A stretch of DNA of 64,000 bases from Melampsora larici-populina 98AG31 (lineage: Eukaryota; Basidiomycota; Pucciniomycetes; Pucciniales; Melampsoraceae): NCBI RefSeq assembly GCF_000204055.1, contig NW_006768765.1, positions 2,128,583-2,192,582 on the forward strand, written 5' to 3'. Below, piece by piece: positions 1-11,300 of the stretch. Below the pieces are notes generated by a model. The model made no database searches, was not told the DNA's origin, and saw only the letters and a program-made list of their open reading frames with translations. A program made the translations under genes and the position numbers. Numbering within the stretch: the stretch's first letter is position 1; every line of letters begins with the position of its first letter.

Positions 1-154
1 ACTGTGTCCCATGGGATTGAAGACTTACTTGGCTTCCATGGCGAGCTAACTTGCAATTTGGACCGAAAGCCTAACTCCGAGTGCGACCTGGCATGCAAGC
101 CATCATTTAGTCAGCTTCATGAACCTAGCAAGAATGGTGATCCAAAGGAAGGGG

Positions 155-160
155 TATAAA
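155..160 (+). promoter_or_regulatory. TATA box of the NTF2-like gene
   Basis: A TATAAA hexamer lies 135 bp upstream of the ATG at 295, in otherwise unremarkable upstream sequence. Position and match to consensus are seen; function as core promoter is inferred. Confidence 0.45.
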
Positions 161-294
161 ACCTTCAAGAAGTCCATCATCAACTTAATTCCACAATCGA
201 AACACTCATCATACTTTTCAACCAACTCATATTTACCAAACCTTCTGACTCTAAACTTTCAAAATCTTCCAATAAACCAATCAACTAATCAAAA

Positions 295-1281
295 ATGGAT
301 AACCCTGTTGAAGAGGTGAATATACGTTCTAACCTGCTCTAGCATACATTTTATCATTTCTGACGCCTGTTCTCAAATCTATTCTTCAGATCCGAGACGT
401 TGTGCGATCCATCACTGAGCCATATGAAGCCACTGTGCTCGCATCAAACGTTAGGAAGTGGGTGTTTACTTTCCATATCCAATCCACTCAATCTATTTTC
501 AGAGGAAAATTAACTTTCTTCACTTACTTTTTCGCTTAGGTATTTTACTGCTGATGCCACTATTGAACATCCATTTCTCAATCAACCCGCTTCTGTGAAT
601 GGTAGAGACGATTTGGAAGGAATTTACAAGATGCTGTTAGTTATAAGTTTAATCATCTATGATTCAGAGTCTATATCAATAATGTTGACTCACATTAACT
701 AATTTAAACTTTTTGATAGACGTGTTATGACTGTGAACAACAAGATTGATTTCCATGCAGTAATGTTCAATGAAGATATGACACAAGGTGCCCTAGGTTA
801 GAGTTTTTTTTCATTCACTTGATCAAAACATCATTTCACTTCGTTACCTTTAAATCAAAATTTCTAACTTTCCCAATGTTTTGTTCTTTGTAGATCTTAC
901 GGAATGGGTTAATCTTAGATGGAATCCATTTTTATCATCAAGACAATTACCAGCTAGATTTTTAGTACGTATAGATTTAAAGAAATGTGAAGATGGTAAA
1001 TATCGAATCTGGAGGTAAGTTTTCTTTAAATCTTTACCTTTACATTTTGTCAATCAATCAACAACAAATTCATTCATCAAAGAAACTCATAATCTTGCTG
1101 TTCTTCTTTGAAAATACAAAATAGACAACAAGATAACTTTCCAAGTGATCTAACTCAATCTGGTCAAGCTCGTCTAATCCCTGGTCTTTCTACTTTTAAT
1201 ACCATCTTAAAAGCCACAATAGCTATTATGACTGCCAAGATTGGTAGAGTATTGTTAAGTCGAGGTTGGCTTGGACCTTGA
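295..1281 (+). CDS. NTF2-like / SnoaL-like domain protein, six exons
   Basis: Six exons: 295-315, 390-457, 540-635, 720-796, 894-1014 and 1125-1281, giving 540 nt and 179 residues. All introns are GT..AG and 74-110 nt. The product has the NTF2-like pattern: an N-terminal helix (IRDVVRSITEPYEA), a short strand-loop ending in TIEHPFLNQP, then alternating strands with VNLRWNPF and a basic C-terminal helix rich in Ile/Ala (ILKATIAIMTAKIGRVLL). This fold usually forms a small cone-shaped dimer that binds ligand or acts as a scaffold; uncharacterised members are common in basidiomycetes. The substrate is unknown. The hydrophobic C-terminal helix could be membrane-associated. Frame consistency across six exons makes the model strong; the function is inferred from fold pattern only. 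Confidence 0.8.
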
Positions 1282-2217
1282 TTGGATATGAAGCTTTGAT
1301 TATTCGCTTTTACTATCTACACAGATGATCTGTGATAGACATATTTTTTCTCTTGCTTGCAATTTAATATATCTTGATTTTTGGATCACTGCCAGAAATA
1401 CATTTGATAAACATAATTTCACAAATTTTACATTTTGCAATGAGTTTTGATACCCACCTGTAAGCTTTGAGCTCAAGACAGTACTTGTTCATCATCATTG
1501 TTATGAAGAACAATTCTTGATAGGGCCTAAATGGAAGGATCAGTCACACTGACAGTCCTGAAGAAAAGAAACTTCTCTCGTAGGATTCTTGATTGGGTCT
1601 TTACCCAAAGGTGAATATATTAGGTCATCCGCTGTCACTTTTCTTGTCACACACCTTACGGAAGATGGATCATATTTATGACCTCATGAAAAGACAGTCT
1701 ATATCAACCAATTCTTCAAATCTACAATTCCTCAAAATTCTCTTTCCACTACATTACTCAGAATTAATGCACCATAGTAGTCATAAAGATTAAAAAATTG
1801 TTTTTACCATTTAAGAAAAAATCAGAAAGAAAAACAGAGAGAAAATAAAAACAACAAAGTGATAAGATAGATGACTAAATTACTTGTATACATTTCATAC
1901 ACACCTCATTTTTTTTCGAAAAGAAAACTTCATCAACAATAAAAAGAGAAACAAAAGAAAACAAACAAAATAGTCTATCATTTCCATACCTGAAATCCTA
2001 AACCTCATGCAACTTATCAATCACTTCTATTCAGTTTTTGGTAAATGTTGTGATGATCATTTACAATAACATCAATAAAACAAACCAAATGAACTAAGAA
2101 AAAAATAAAGTACGGTAAGTTTCAATTACATCACTTCAATCACACACTACTAGATTCATTCCACCAATTTTCGTAAATCCAAAGAAACAACATCAACTGA
2201 TAGATTTTTAGAGATTT
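1282..2217. other. AT-rich convergent intergenic region
   Basis: Sequence between the 3' ends of the NTF2-like gene and the CTLH gene. It is A/T-rich with poly-A and AAAGA runs and contains no coding frame I can support. It probably holds both 3' UTRs. Confidence 0.5.
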
Positions 2218-4234
2218 TCAAAAATCTCCACCAGTGTCATGTAAGCTCACAAACTCATTCAAATTGAAAAAGTTACAAGGCTAAAAAGAACAACATCATA
2301 AAAACATTCAATTAATGTGGATTCAACTCCTATGTATAGAAATTCAAGATTTACTTACTCTTGTCCGATTTTTATCATCTGCTTTCGGACATGGAATTCT
2401 TTCTCCAGTTTCATTCAATGTTGACCAAGTAAACGATGCTTGTTGAGCAATCATTTTAAGAATAGGTGTAGGTGATCTACCAAGATGAACTAAGAAGTCA
2501 AAGTAAGCAAAGTCAGCAATTGGATCTCCCATATGTAGTCACATGTGATAACTAACCTAAGATTGCTGCATTCACAATCTCCGCCAACATATCTCGACGA
2601 GATTGATCAAGATATCTTTTGATAGGTGAATTCCAAGGATCTACATAAGCCAATAGACCTGAAACACTTTCTAATTCTTTCACAAAGATCGCTCTTTCAT
2701 TCGGTTTAGGTAATGTTTGAACATAACAAAACAGTGATCTTGCATGTGGAAGTGAGAGTGCAATAGAATGTGTACGAGATGACATGGTAGATGATGAACT
2801 TGTAGATGTATCATCACTTAAGGCTCCAATTGAAGTGGCTAGATCATTGGTTTTGTTCAAATGATGATTGTTATTTGCTGAAACTGGTCGATTCATTGAT
2901 CCTCCTGAATTACCCTCACTCAGACTAGCGTAGATGTCTGATGACATGAGATTGGTTGTAGCGGCACCGTTTGTAGTTGAAGAACTTCCAACGTGATCAT
3001 TTTCTAGTGTAGTTGTTTGACTTGGGGCGTGTGATGAATTTCGAACCAATTCAACAAAGTATTGAATCTGTAGATTGAGTGCAATATGGGCAGGCTGTAA
3101 AGATGAGAACATTGCGTGAGGAAATTCTTCGGCATTTGAAGATGTGTTGTTGCGACCGGCGAGTAAGCCTGCTTCAGGCTCCTTGAAACTTGATGACCAT
3201 GATGTTGTTTGACGCGGCTGAGTCGCATGAGATTGCGCAGAGCTGTAACTTGGTTGCCTTGAGCCGATCGGCGGTGGTTTAGGTGTAGGCCCACCGAGTG
3301 GTCGACTGACGTTGAACATCACACGGGCGGGCTTTTGACGCGGCGCCTTAGAAGATTTGATGGCTGAGGTGGCTGAAGCAGTTGTAGAAGCAGATAGTGA
3401 GGTCGTATGTAGCTTTGATAAGGCAGAAGGGCCGAGTACAGCGGGGAAGTAGAGATCGATGAGTCCGATCGCTTCCTTCAATCGACCAGAGATAATGTTA
3501 TCTTTGATGACTACAAAAGATACAATAATAGAAGGATCAGTAAATAGTTTGGGTGCGACGTAGGCAGCTCAGAAATAAGGTGCATGATCGTGAATCAACT
3601 CACGTAGCCGGAGTTGTGTGTTATGAATATCACTAGCTGTCCAATCAGGATAAGTCTCAGATATGGACGTAACAGGAGCCACAGCAGGACCATCAAGCAT
3701 GAATTGGTCACTCGAGTCTTTGACCCCATTCCTAGTGGAATTATCATGAGCGTTGGCAGGGTGATCAAGACCAGAAGGTTGGCCTATATCACTTGGTGGT
3801 TCATCCGTGGGATTCAGACTGGTTGCGGTTAGATCACCCATCTCTGTGTCGCCGTCATCGTCCGTATCAAATCGGACCGTGCGTTCAACAACATTATCTT
3901 TCAAAGGTACCGGTAAATGGATCGGAGCTACACCATTACTGTTTCCGACTTTCGAAGTTTGAGCTGATGCGCCATTGAGTGAAGACTCGTTCGTGTTCTT
4001 GCAGTCTTTATCCTCAACAGTTCCATTGACCGGTGCTTCTCGAGCAAATGCAGCTGCTGTATCAACAAAGCACTGGTGACACAAGTAATCTAAAACTAAG
4101 CGCCTCAATTCGGAATGATCAGTCGTTCGCTTCGGACCATATCGATATAACATCGCGATTGCATTATTGCTGTAGTCCGGTTGAAGGGTGGTGGATGGTA
4201 AACTGGGATCAGTCAGATGCCGATGCTGGGACAT
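2218..4234 (-). CDS. LisH-CTLH-CRA protein (GID/CTLH E3 ligase subunit type)
   Basis: Four exons on the minus strand: 4234-3604, 3510-2557, 2489-2359 and 2280-2218, totalling 1779 nt (592 residues). Domains in order: LisH at about residues 38-65 (ELRRLVLDYLCHQCFVDTAAAFARE-type), CTLH from about 205 (LIKDNIISGRLKEAIGLID spans the first intron), a Ser/Thr/Asn-rich low-complexity insert, then a CRA domain at about 455-555 (ESVSGLLAYVDPWNSPI, QSRRDMLAEIVNAAIL). Gid1/RanBPM and Gid8 share this order and scaffold the GID ubiquitin ligase that degrades gluconeogenic enzymes in yeast. No SPRY domain is visible upstream, which favours a Gid8-type or SPRY-less Gid1 protein; the long insert is more Gid1-like. 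An in-frame ATG at 4345 is an alternative start; the 4234 ATG was chosen because it directly precedes conserved sequence. Confidence 0.8.
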
Positions 4235-4345
4235 TGTCTCCCTTTGATGTTGTAGACTTGGAAGTCTAAGATGACGTGAAGATAAATTCTCAGATTCCAA
4301 CCGAAAACAAACTGCAGCGTGATAAGCAAGGTTGTGTGAATACAC

Positions 4346-5199
4346 TGGCGCGAACCTTTCAAATCGTCAATAAACACTAGCGTAAATGATGTAAAAGACC
4401 TAGATTAACAAAATAGTAAGGTCAGACATTAGATCAAGTTGGTTGGTAAGTCGAATGGTCAAGGAATTGACGCAATACCTTTCAAGTAAAATATGACTTG
4501 AAAATAAATGGTAAGACGCCTCACCTGATAAATCAGCTGCTTGCGGAGGAATAGGAGCGTTGTTGGTAAGAGATTGAAAGTTTGATGGACAGTAGAATTG
4601 GCGATCGGGTGAACTTCTCCAAATTGAATTTTGTAAAATGAAGAGCAGAGGAATCCTGATTGTAAAATGTATCAACAGAAAGCTTGTTGCTCAAAACCTG
4701 TCACAGTATCCGTGGAAGCAACCAGTCACACTTGAAAGAGTTCTCTAATCCAAACAGTCAGGGTCATTAAATTTGATTAGGAGATGAATGTTAAACACCG
4801 ATCACGATGAATGAGAATATCCTGAGATGGTAAGAGGCTTACAGTTCCGGATGGGCAAAATGGAACCCTCGAATTTGTTTACAGAGCTTTGGCCTGAGAT
4901 TGACGATTGAATGTAAATCTGATTTGAATGCTGAGAATATGATGATGATGGTGATGGCGAATGAGGAAAGACTCAAATGGTAATGAAGGTAATCAGTCTC
5001 AGGATGACGCAAATTCAAAATCATTTCAATTCGATCATGTCAACGATTTCATTCTCAACCTTTCAACTAACCTGTCACACCTTCATTCCCTCGTGATTCT
5101 TACTGATCAACCCAATGACTGACACTACTCCCAAAATGACTTGTACTACAAAGGAATCTAATGAAAGAAATCTCAACGTTGCTCAAAAGGTATGTGGTC
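4346..5199. other. Upstream region of the CTLH gene
   Basis: No conserved coding sequence recognised. Short open frames on the minus strand (4400-4675 and 4839-5024) have no family features and may be part of a spliced 5' leader of the CTLH gene. Confidence 0.3.
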
Positions 5200-5201
5200 T
5201 A

Positions 5202-5726
5202 CAGTCAAACCCGCGCACATGCATACCCGCGCACATGCATAACCAGCCAAAATGCATATGTTTTGGTTTCCACCCAGCTGGTGCAGGCCAATTTTGTCAT
5301 TAATTGCATAATTATGTCAAAAACCATAATGCATACTTCTTTTCAAGTCCCCAAAGTCATAATGCATGCCTACAAAGCGCCCCAGGATGTGTTTTTTTTT
5401 TCATTGAACTCTGATCGAATCCTTTGCAAGTAGGATTTTGGCAACATCAGGCAGCAATGAGCCCTCTATGGGGTCAAACCAACCCCTAGTGGTGTTTTTT
5501 TCTGCGTCGAAAAAATATCTTGTCCTTTCACCCGCGCAAAATACAAACGTACTATTGCATAAACTCATACAATTTCAACAAAAACCCGTCATAATGCATA
5601 TTTCAATGCATTTAGGCCTAAATGCATACAATATGCATTATGGGGGTTTATCCCTATTTGCATAACCCGCAATAATGCATAGCAAAAATTGTCTCCCCAA
5701 TTTATGCATTAGCGCGGGTTTGACTG
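5202..5726. mobile_element. TA-flanked MITE with eleven ATGCAT palindromes
   Basis: The 525-bp element begins CAGTCAAACCCGCGC and ends with the inverted copy GCGCGGGTTTGACTG; both ends abut TA (5200-5201 and 5727-5728), the Tc1/mariner/pogo target duplication. There is no transposase frame. The interior has eleven ATGCAT hexamers, often preceded by CCCGC or ATA, including a 17-bp tandem pair (ACCCGCGCACATGCATA) at the left end. These look like subterminal protein-binding repeats. Termini and TA are seen; superfamily is inferred from the TA duplication. Confidence 0.75.
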
Positions 5727-5990
5727 TATTGCTGTTTTAATCAGAAATTCCCTTGGCCCTTCAACCTTGTAACTCCTTTATAATCACATAATCATAGAGT
5801 ATATCTAGACATGTTTACTTGCAAACCAAATTTTCGATATGCGGAACATGAGACTTATGAAAGTTTAGTATGTATGGAAAATATCAAGGACAGAATAAAA
5901 GGTTTTTGCTCGATAAAAAATAAGATCCTCTCCGACCTGCCTATAAAACGGTATAAGCAGAGTGGTGAATTAGGAGAGGAAAAATAAATA

Positions 5991-6079
5991 CAGTCATTTA
6001 AGAAAAGCTTGCCCCAAATTGCCCGCAAAACTCAAGCAAATTGGCGGGGAATTTGGGGCAAGCTCTTCTTAAATGACTG
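5991..6079. mobile_element. 89-bp hairpin MITE
   Basis: Starts CAGTCATTTAAGAA and ends with its inverted copy TTCTTAAATGACTG, flanked by TA on both sides (5989-5990, 6080-6081). The arms pair over roughly 30 bp (GCTTGCCCCAAATT against AATTTGGGGCAAGC), leaving a short loop, so the element is almost one foldback. It interrupts the relic retroelement at a position corresponding to about 35345. Confidence 0.8.
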
Positions 6080-6404
6080 TAGAAAGCAAAACCATTTGTC
6101 AGTATCCAAACCACAACCAACCCAGAACCAAAATAATGTTCTGGCACAAAAACCATTGACCAAGAACAAACATGTTTAATTCACAAAGGTATAGAAATAC
6201 TATTGACCGGTGAAAGATATGTAGACAGAGGCTTAAAAATGCCCTTGACCAGTCTAATAAAAACTCAAACCAAACAACTCACTAAGAAAAGGAAACTTTT
6301 AATCCCACATGACACACATGCCCAATTACATGGTTTTGATTTTCCGGTACTTGTAAGGCAACATGTCCTCAAACATACATTAAAAAGGCTTCAGACAACC
6401 AGCT

Positions 6405-6917
6405 TCCCGCACTCTTGATGTAATCCATCATGGCACCTGCTTGAGCCAAAGCCTTAGCACCACCAGATTGTAAACAGTGACCAGAAAGAAAAAGTTTTGT
6501 TGAAATGATTGTAGAATCTTGACAGAAACCAAGCAGAAGACGGAGGAATGCCTCCAGAAGTCATGAAAAGCTCTGTGGATGTAATGTATTTGCCATCTCT
6601 TGCACATAAATATGATTTTAATAGTAGACAAGGTCAAGCGGGGAAATTGTGAAATTTTTGAACCATGAATGGTGCTCCTAGGAAATTTGTATCTCCTTTT
6701 GAATATGGTAACTGATATTGCACAAACTTTCTGCATGTGAAAAATTTGAGAGATGCTTGTACTCTAATCTTTTTTCATCAAAAAACTTTTTAGAATCCAG
6801 AACTGTCAGTTCACTTAGTCTATAAATACCACCAAAAACCACACCCAACAAAGTTGAAAAAAGTTTGTCTTCAAGAGAATAAGATGACTCAGAGACAAGT
6901 GAATCAAGATGTTTCAC
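6405..6917 (-). pseudogene. Tyrosine recombinase fragment of the relic Ngaro element
   Basis: Minus-strand frame 6917-6678 reads DKLFSTLLGVVFGGIYRLSE and DSKKFFDEKR, aligning with DKLFLAMLGLGFGGLLRLGE and DSNSLFDERK of the recombinase at 35552-36568; the first catalytic Arg is kept. Towards 6410 the nucleotide sequence still matches the HxxR region (GCACCACCAGATT), but frames are shifted. Not functional. Confidence 0.7.
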
Positions 6918-7514
6918 AATAAGTGGGATCTTCCTAACTACATATCAAGTTTTTCAAACTCTCAACACAGAGTAACTCCTGTGAATTTAGAGGTTCTCAA
7001 GTTGTTGAAATCCTTTAATAACTTGAGCAGTACTGCAAAGATCACCTCCCGACAAAAACAAAGAAGTCTTTAAAAGAACTTCAACAAATAACAAAGGTAA
7101 TGATCAATAAGAGAGATGTATAATGTTTAACAATGAGGACAAGGACTCTATGAATCTGATTGATGAAGTTATTGATAATTTGGTTGGAAGTAATGATGAT
7201 GATGATGGGTTTTCCTGGCAGGTGAGAGAGCCCTTTATATACTCAAAACCCTGAAAATCCCTCAAGCACAACTTGCGGTTTGATTACATACTAATTGGTT
7301 GTATGTAATCATAATATAATCATTTGATTATTCGTTTTATTATGTGCATGTGTAACTCTTGTGTCACTCATGTGATGTGCACTTGTGAAAGGCTATCTTA
7401 CTCAGTGCAACCTCTTGTCTGGACTATGACCTGTCCCCTGGGCATTTCCCGGCCCCAAGAAGGCCTGGTTGCATCCTCAAGCAGACCTGGGCCAGTGCCC
7501 CAAGAGCTGGGGCC

Positions 7515-7898
7515 TGTGGTGTTGGAATGTCTGTTCTTACATCATTTACATCATGAGAACATTACTACATCACTTCATTCCATTGACTACTTATTAGTGT
7601 TGTGTGCTTTCCCAGCCTATTGTACACAGTCTACTATCTCACTTTATGACGTATCACATGATCTTTGTCATTATCTTTTTCTTACTACGTACGATTACAT
7701 AATCATACTTGTATATATTCCACCTAGAGCCACGACCAGAAAGGGTTCTCTTTTTCCTCACCCTTTCTGTCTCTCTCATTGTGCGCTCTAGGTAGGTCGC
7801 TTCACTTGTTTGTTGTCTTGTTATGTTGTTTATCATGAAATGCTAAATCACCCTTTCTGTCTCTCTCATCGTGCGCTCTAGTTGATTGCAACATGTGG
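7515..7898. mobile_element. Solo LTR, Copia-type (LTR 7520-7893)
   Basis: A 374-bp unit starting TGTTGGAATG and ending ATTGCAACA is flanked by identical 5-bp duplications TGTGG (7515-7519 and 7894-7898). TG..CA ends with the TGTTGGAAT opening are typical of Copia LTRs. No internal retrotransposon sequence adjoins it, so it is a solo LTR left by LTR-LTR recombination. It contains a 33-bp direct repeat near its 3' end. Confidence 0.8.
7759..7881. repeat. 33-bp direct repeat inside the solo LTR
   Basis: The 33-bp unit beginning CACCCTTTCTGTCTCTCTCA and ending GTGCGCTCTAG occurs at 7759-7791 and 7849-7881 with one mismatch (ATT/ATC), a 90-bp period. Confidence 0.85.
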
Positions 7899-8289
7899 TG
7901 GGGCTCCCAGGGCTCCTCAAGCCTATCTCAGCTGACCCTGGAGCCATACCCCCTTCCTCCAAGAAATCACTGGGCAAGTTCAGGTGAGCTGGGCCACCCT
8001 AGTCTAGATTTACAAGTGTGTACATGTGTAATTGCATACATAATTTACTCTTGAAACTGAGCCATGAGCTGTAAGTATTATTTTGTTATTTTATTGTCAT
8101 TTATTACAGCCCTTTGCTATTAGTAACAGGGCTTGGGGCTGACAGCATTATACACACTAGCTTCTTGAAGATTGACCCCATCATACATGGTCACATCCCT
8201 TTTGGTCTTGTCTGCAATTTTGGCCATTCTGATAAAAGATACTCAAATGTCAGATCAACAATCACAGAAAATGATTCAAGTATCAATGA

Positions 8290-9300
8290 AAAATACCAAA
8301 ACAACACAGAGGTGGATGCAAGGACATTCATTCTTGAGCTTACAGACTCCAAGATTATGTGCAAAACAAAACTGCTCATGCACCTGAAGACCTTCCAAAT
8401 CCTCCACTCCATGTAAGCCCCAATGTTTGAAATTAGAACTGTAATAAACAGGTGAATTATACACTTTTTGAAGAGAACTATGATTTGGATAACTCTATTT
8501 TGATAATTGAGAATGCTGATTAAATGGTCAAGCACTTGTAGAAGCCATTCCAAAAGTTCCTTGAGGTCTGTTGTCATAAGATTTTTGCATATTGTATCTG
8601 GTTCTGATTGTCCCAAGACTCTCATGATTCCAGTCAGAAAATTACACATCTCAACAAATTGAAAATTGGACCCTAAGAGACGTGCTGTGGTTTGAAACAC
8701 AGACCTAATCAGCTCTGATCCCATCTTGCATGAATTCGTCCTTGGTATGATTGGTGTATTTGAGAAAAAAAATCACCTAGGAAAAACTTCTTGGTATAGT
8801 GCTTATCACTGGAAATAAGGAAATGTAGAACGGGGTTGTGTCCTAAAGATTGAAATTCAAAAAGCAAGAAAAAACTATCAATCATCCCAAAAAGCCATAG
8901 ACACAGTGTCCTCAATCTCACAATTCCAAAACCACTTGTGAAATCCAAAAAAGGTGAGTTTTGGCGGAGGGGATAGGTTTTGGAGAGCTGATTTGATTTC
9001 CTTGTTTTCAGAGATAAGCACTATAAGTCTTTTAAATGATATTCAAATAATAAAACCATTCTTAAGAATTTGCAAGTTTGCTATTTGCTTTTTCATTTTG
9101 TAACTCAATATCCTTATCCTCCCTGGTCACCATAAGATTTGTAGCCATACCCTTCTTCTCAGTCAAAAATTTCCATTTGGCTCTTGAATTCTGTTTTGAC
9201 TCTATTGTTAAAAACTTTGACGGCTTTTGATAGATGAGGAGCATACCCTCTGAATACTTTTGAGGAAAAGGATAGTGCTCTCGGAACAGTTTTCCAAAGC
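8290..9300 (-). pseudogene. Gag-like fragment of the relic Ngaro element
   Basis: Read on the minus strand in shifting frames: YSEGYAPHLSKAVKVFNN near 9250 aligns with KKGYASIISLAVKGFNA of the intact copy; KDEFMQDGIRAD near 8740 aligns with KERFMSDGTKAD; and CFAHNLGVCKLKNECPCIH near 8350 keeps the C-x7-C-x5-C-x3-H zinc finger (CFAYNLGHCALGDKCQRQH at 38.7 kb). Three collinear matches make the assignment firm despite frame breaks. Confidence 0.75.
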
Positions 9301-10626
9301 TACTGGACCAACACTGCATATTTTGATGCAGTCCTAAGATTTTTTCATTTTTTTAATTTATGATTCTGACTTCTTGTCCTCATCATCATGTTCATCTTTA
9401 TGAATATGATTTGATTGGTTATCTCTTCTTTCAAAAGGAGAAAAAGATTTTGCACAATGACTAGTGTTTTGTTGGTTCAGAAGATCTCAGGCTTTTTGGA
9501 CATAGTCAATTTGTTCTTGCACAAGGACATGAACCTGAGTGCCAAGATAGTTGGTCCTAGCTGGTGATGTGCAACAACTCCTAGGCACGTTGTTATGTAA
9601 AACCAGATTGGCTTTAAGTTCAAGGACATAGTCCTGATTATCTTACAATGGGACCTGTCTGGTAGGAACTGGCCTGTAAATATAGGCCAGTCTCCAGCCC
9701 TATCCAATTTGATAAGATCCAACCACTGTTTATACCAGTTTCTAGCGGTATAAGCTATATATCTGCATATCTTGATTGGACTAAACCCATGGATCTATTG
9801 GAAGAACCACCTGTTGATTCATAGATGATCTTAAGGGCTTCCAACTGTTTGATACCCACTCAAGCAGCTTTGAAACCATGACTATCACCATCACTAATCT
9901 GGATTTCAGAGAAACTGACATTTTAAAGAGGATTTTTGTAGACTACTCTACTTAAAAGGTTTTTCAATAGATAATTTGAATGAGTATGTGATGACTTAGA
10001 TTCTTATGACTGCAAAATGACTCAAAAATTGAATGGGCAGTTGTGAACATAATGGGTCAAAGTTAGGTGAGATGATCAACAGCTCAAATGACATCATCTG
10101 TGGTTGAATGAAATAAGAACAGATATTCAACCTGTTAGCAAATATACATGTGGGTTAGAAGTCTGAACTTATCCAAATTTCTTTTGGTTAATAAACCTTT
10201 ACCAAATTTCTTCAATTTAGAGTACTTAAAGTGAGTATGTTACAAGACATAGCAAATTTCATGGTTGGTGGGGAAATGATATTTAAATTTCATTAACTGT
10301 GTTCAAACCTGACCTGGTTTCCAAAAAACCTGGCAGGCTTTTAACCCATTTGCTTTTCTGGCAATAACCTTTGTCTATTCATAGGAGCCTGGAATAGCCG
10401 GGAATGTACCTATAGTTCACAGAGGCAGTGACATAGCTCATTTTAGGTCTTCAGGTGCTACACTAAGCACCACTCATTGTCCAAGTCCCATAGTCCCAAG
10501 CACCACAAAAGATATGCATGAAACAGGGCTACCAGATGAGCTGGTTCAGAGCCCTGTAGCTTAGTTCACTTTGGTGTAAATTGCAAAGGCACAAGAAATG
10601 GCCTCTGGGTCCAGATCACGACCTTT
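9301..10626. other. Unassigned intergenic sequence
   Basis: No coding frame or complete element recognised. At 10298-10325 the sequence CTGTGTTCAAACCTGACC resembles, in inverted form, the end of the 31.7-31.8 kb repeat (TTTGAACACAG), so part of this stretch is probably transposon debris. Confidence 0.35.
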
Positions 10627-11009
10627 CACTGCCAGCATTAAATATGTTCCCTGGTCGGAACATGACCTAGGCTGGGAATATCATTGAGAGAAGAATGGTG
10701 CATCAAATCATCTTGCACTGCACATCTGAGCCATAAAGCATACACTACATATGTGCAAACATCTGAGTAAATCCTTAGCTATCAGCTACATACAGGTCCG
10801 CTCAGTTTTCTGCTCATCTAGATAAGAAGTTCATGTGTAATACATGCTGTAACTTTGTTCAGATTGAGCCACACATCTCAAAATATTGACTACATATATC
10901 ACAATGGCTACTCAGGAAATATTCATGGAACTGTGTAACAGTAGCAGGATGGGAATGTGATCACTAGGACCCATATTCCCATCTGGGAACCTCTTTAATG
11001 CTGGCAGTG
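10627..11009. mobile_element. CACTA-like MITE with TTT target duplication
   Basis: A 383-bp element with about 48-bp imperfect terminal inverted repeats starting CACTGCCAGCATTAAA and ending TTTAATGCTGGCAGTG, flanked by TTT on both sides (10624-10626, 11010-11012). CAC ends plus a 3-bp duplication fit the CACTA/EnSpm group. No transposase frame. Confidence 0.65.
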
Positions 11010-11235
11010 TTTGATGTTGACTATTTTTGGGCTTTACACTCAAATATTTCAGGAAGTATGGGGGTGATAGGGTTCAAAGTTAGTGCATATGAAAGCTCTG
11101 CCTCTTGCACATCTTTTGAGCTACCATAATAAATGTGAAGAGTGATCATGCAGCCAAAAACCCGGTTGCAAAGAGGTTGGAATTCACTACCCTCTGTAGG
11201 TACTAGGCGCATTCCAGGGTCCTGCATTTTCCAAG

Positions 11236-11300
11236 TCAACATCTATTGATAGCTCTTGACAGCTTCCAGCCAAAAAGTCAACCAGGTGCACATACCAGAT
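11236..11300. repeat. Dispersed repeat shared with 31722-31790
   Basis: ATCTATTGATAGCTCTTGAC followed by a CTTCCAGCCAAAAA.TCAACC segment recurs at 31722-31790 with a handful of substitutions, in the same orientation. Probably an end of an unidentified transposon family. Confidence 0.6.

Larger units (their letters stand above)
5930..9300 (-). mobile_element. Degenerate Ngaro-like YR retroelement copy
   Basis: Relic of the same family as the element at 34499-41658, in the same orientation. The 3' leader near 5935-6110 matches 35290-35360 (CTCTCCGACC..CGCCT-like, GAGTGGTGAA, TTTGTCAGT). Recombinase remains lie at 6405-6917 and gag remains at about 8290-9300; the reverse transcriptase region is missing. 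A solo LTR (7520-7893) and an 89-bp MITE (5991-6079) sit inside it, so it is older than both. Frames are broken many times. Confidence 0.7.

Noticed and set aside
7759..7881. Spaced repeats resembling a CRISPR array
   Set aside because: Only two repeat copies, inside an LTR of a eukaryotic contig.
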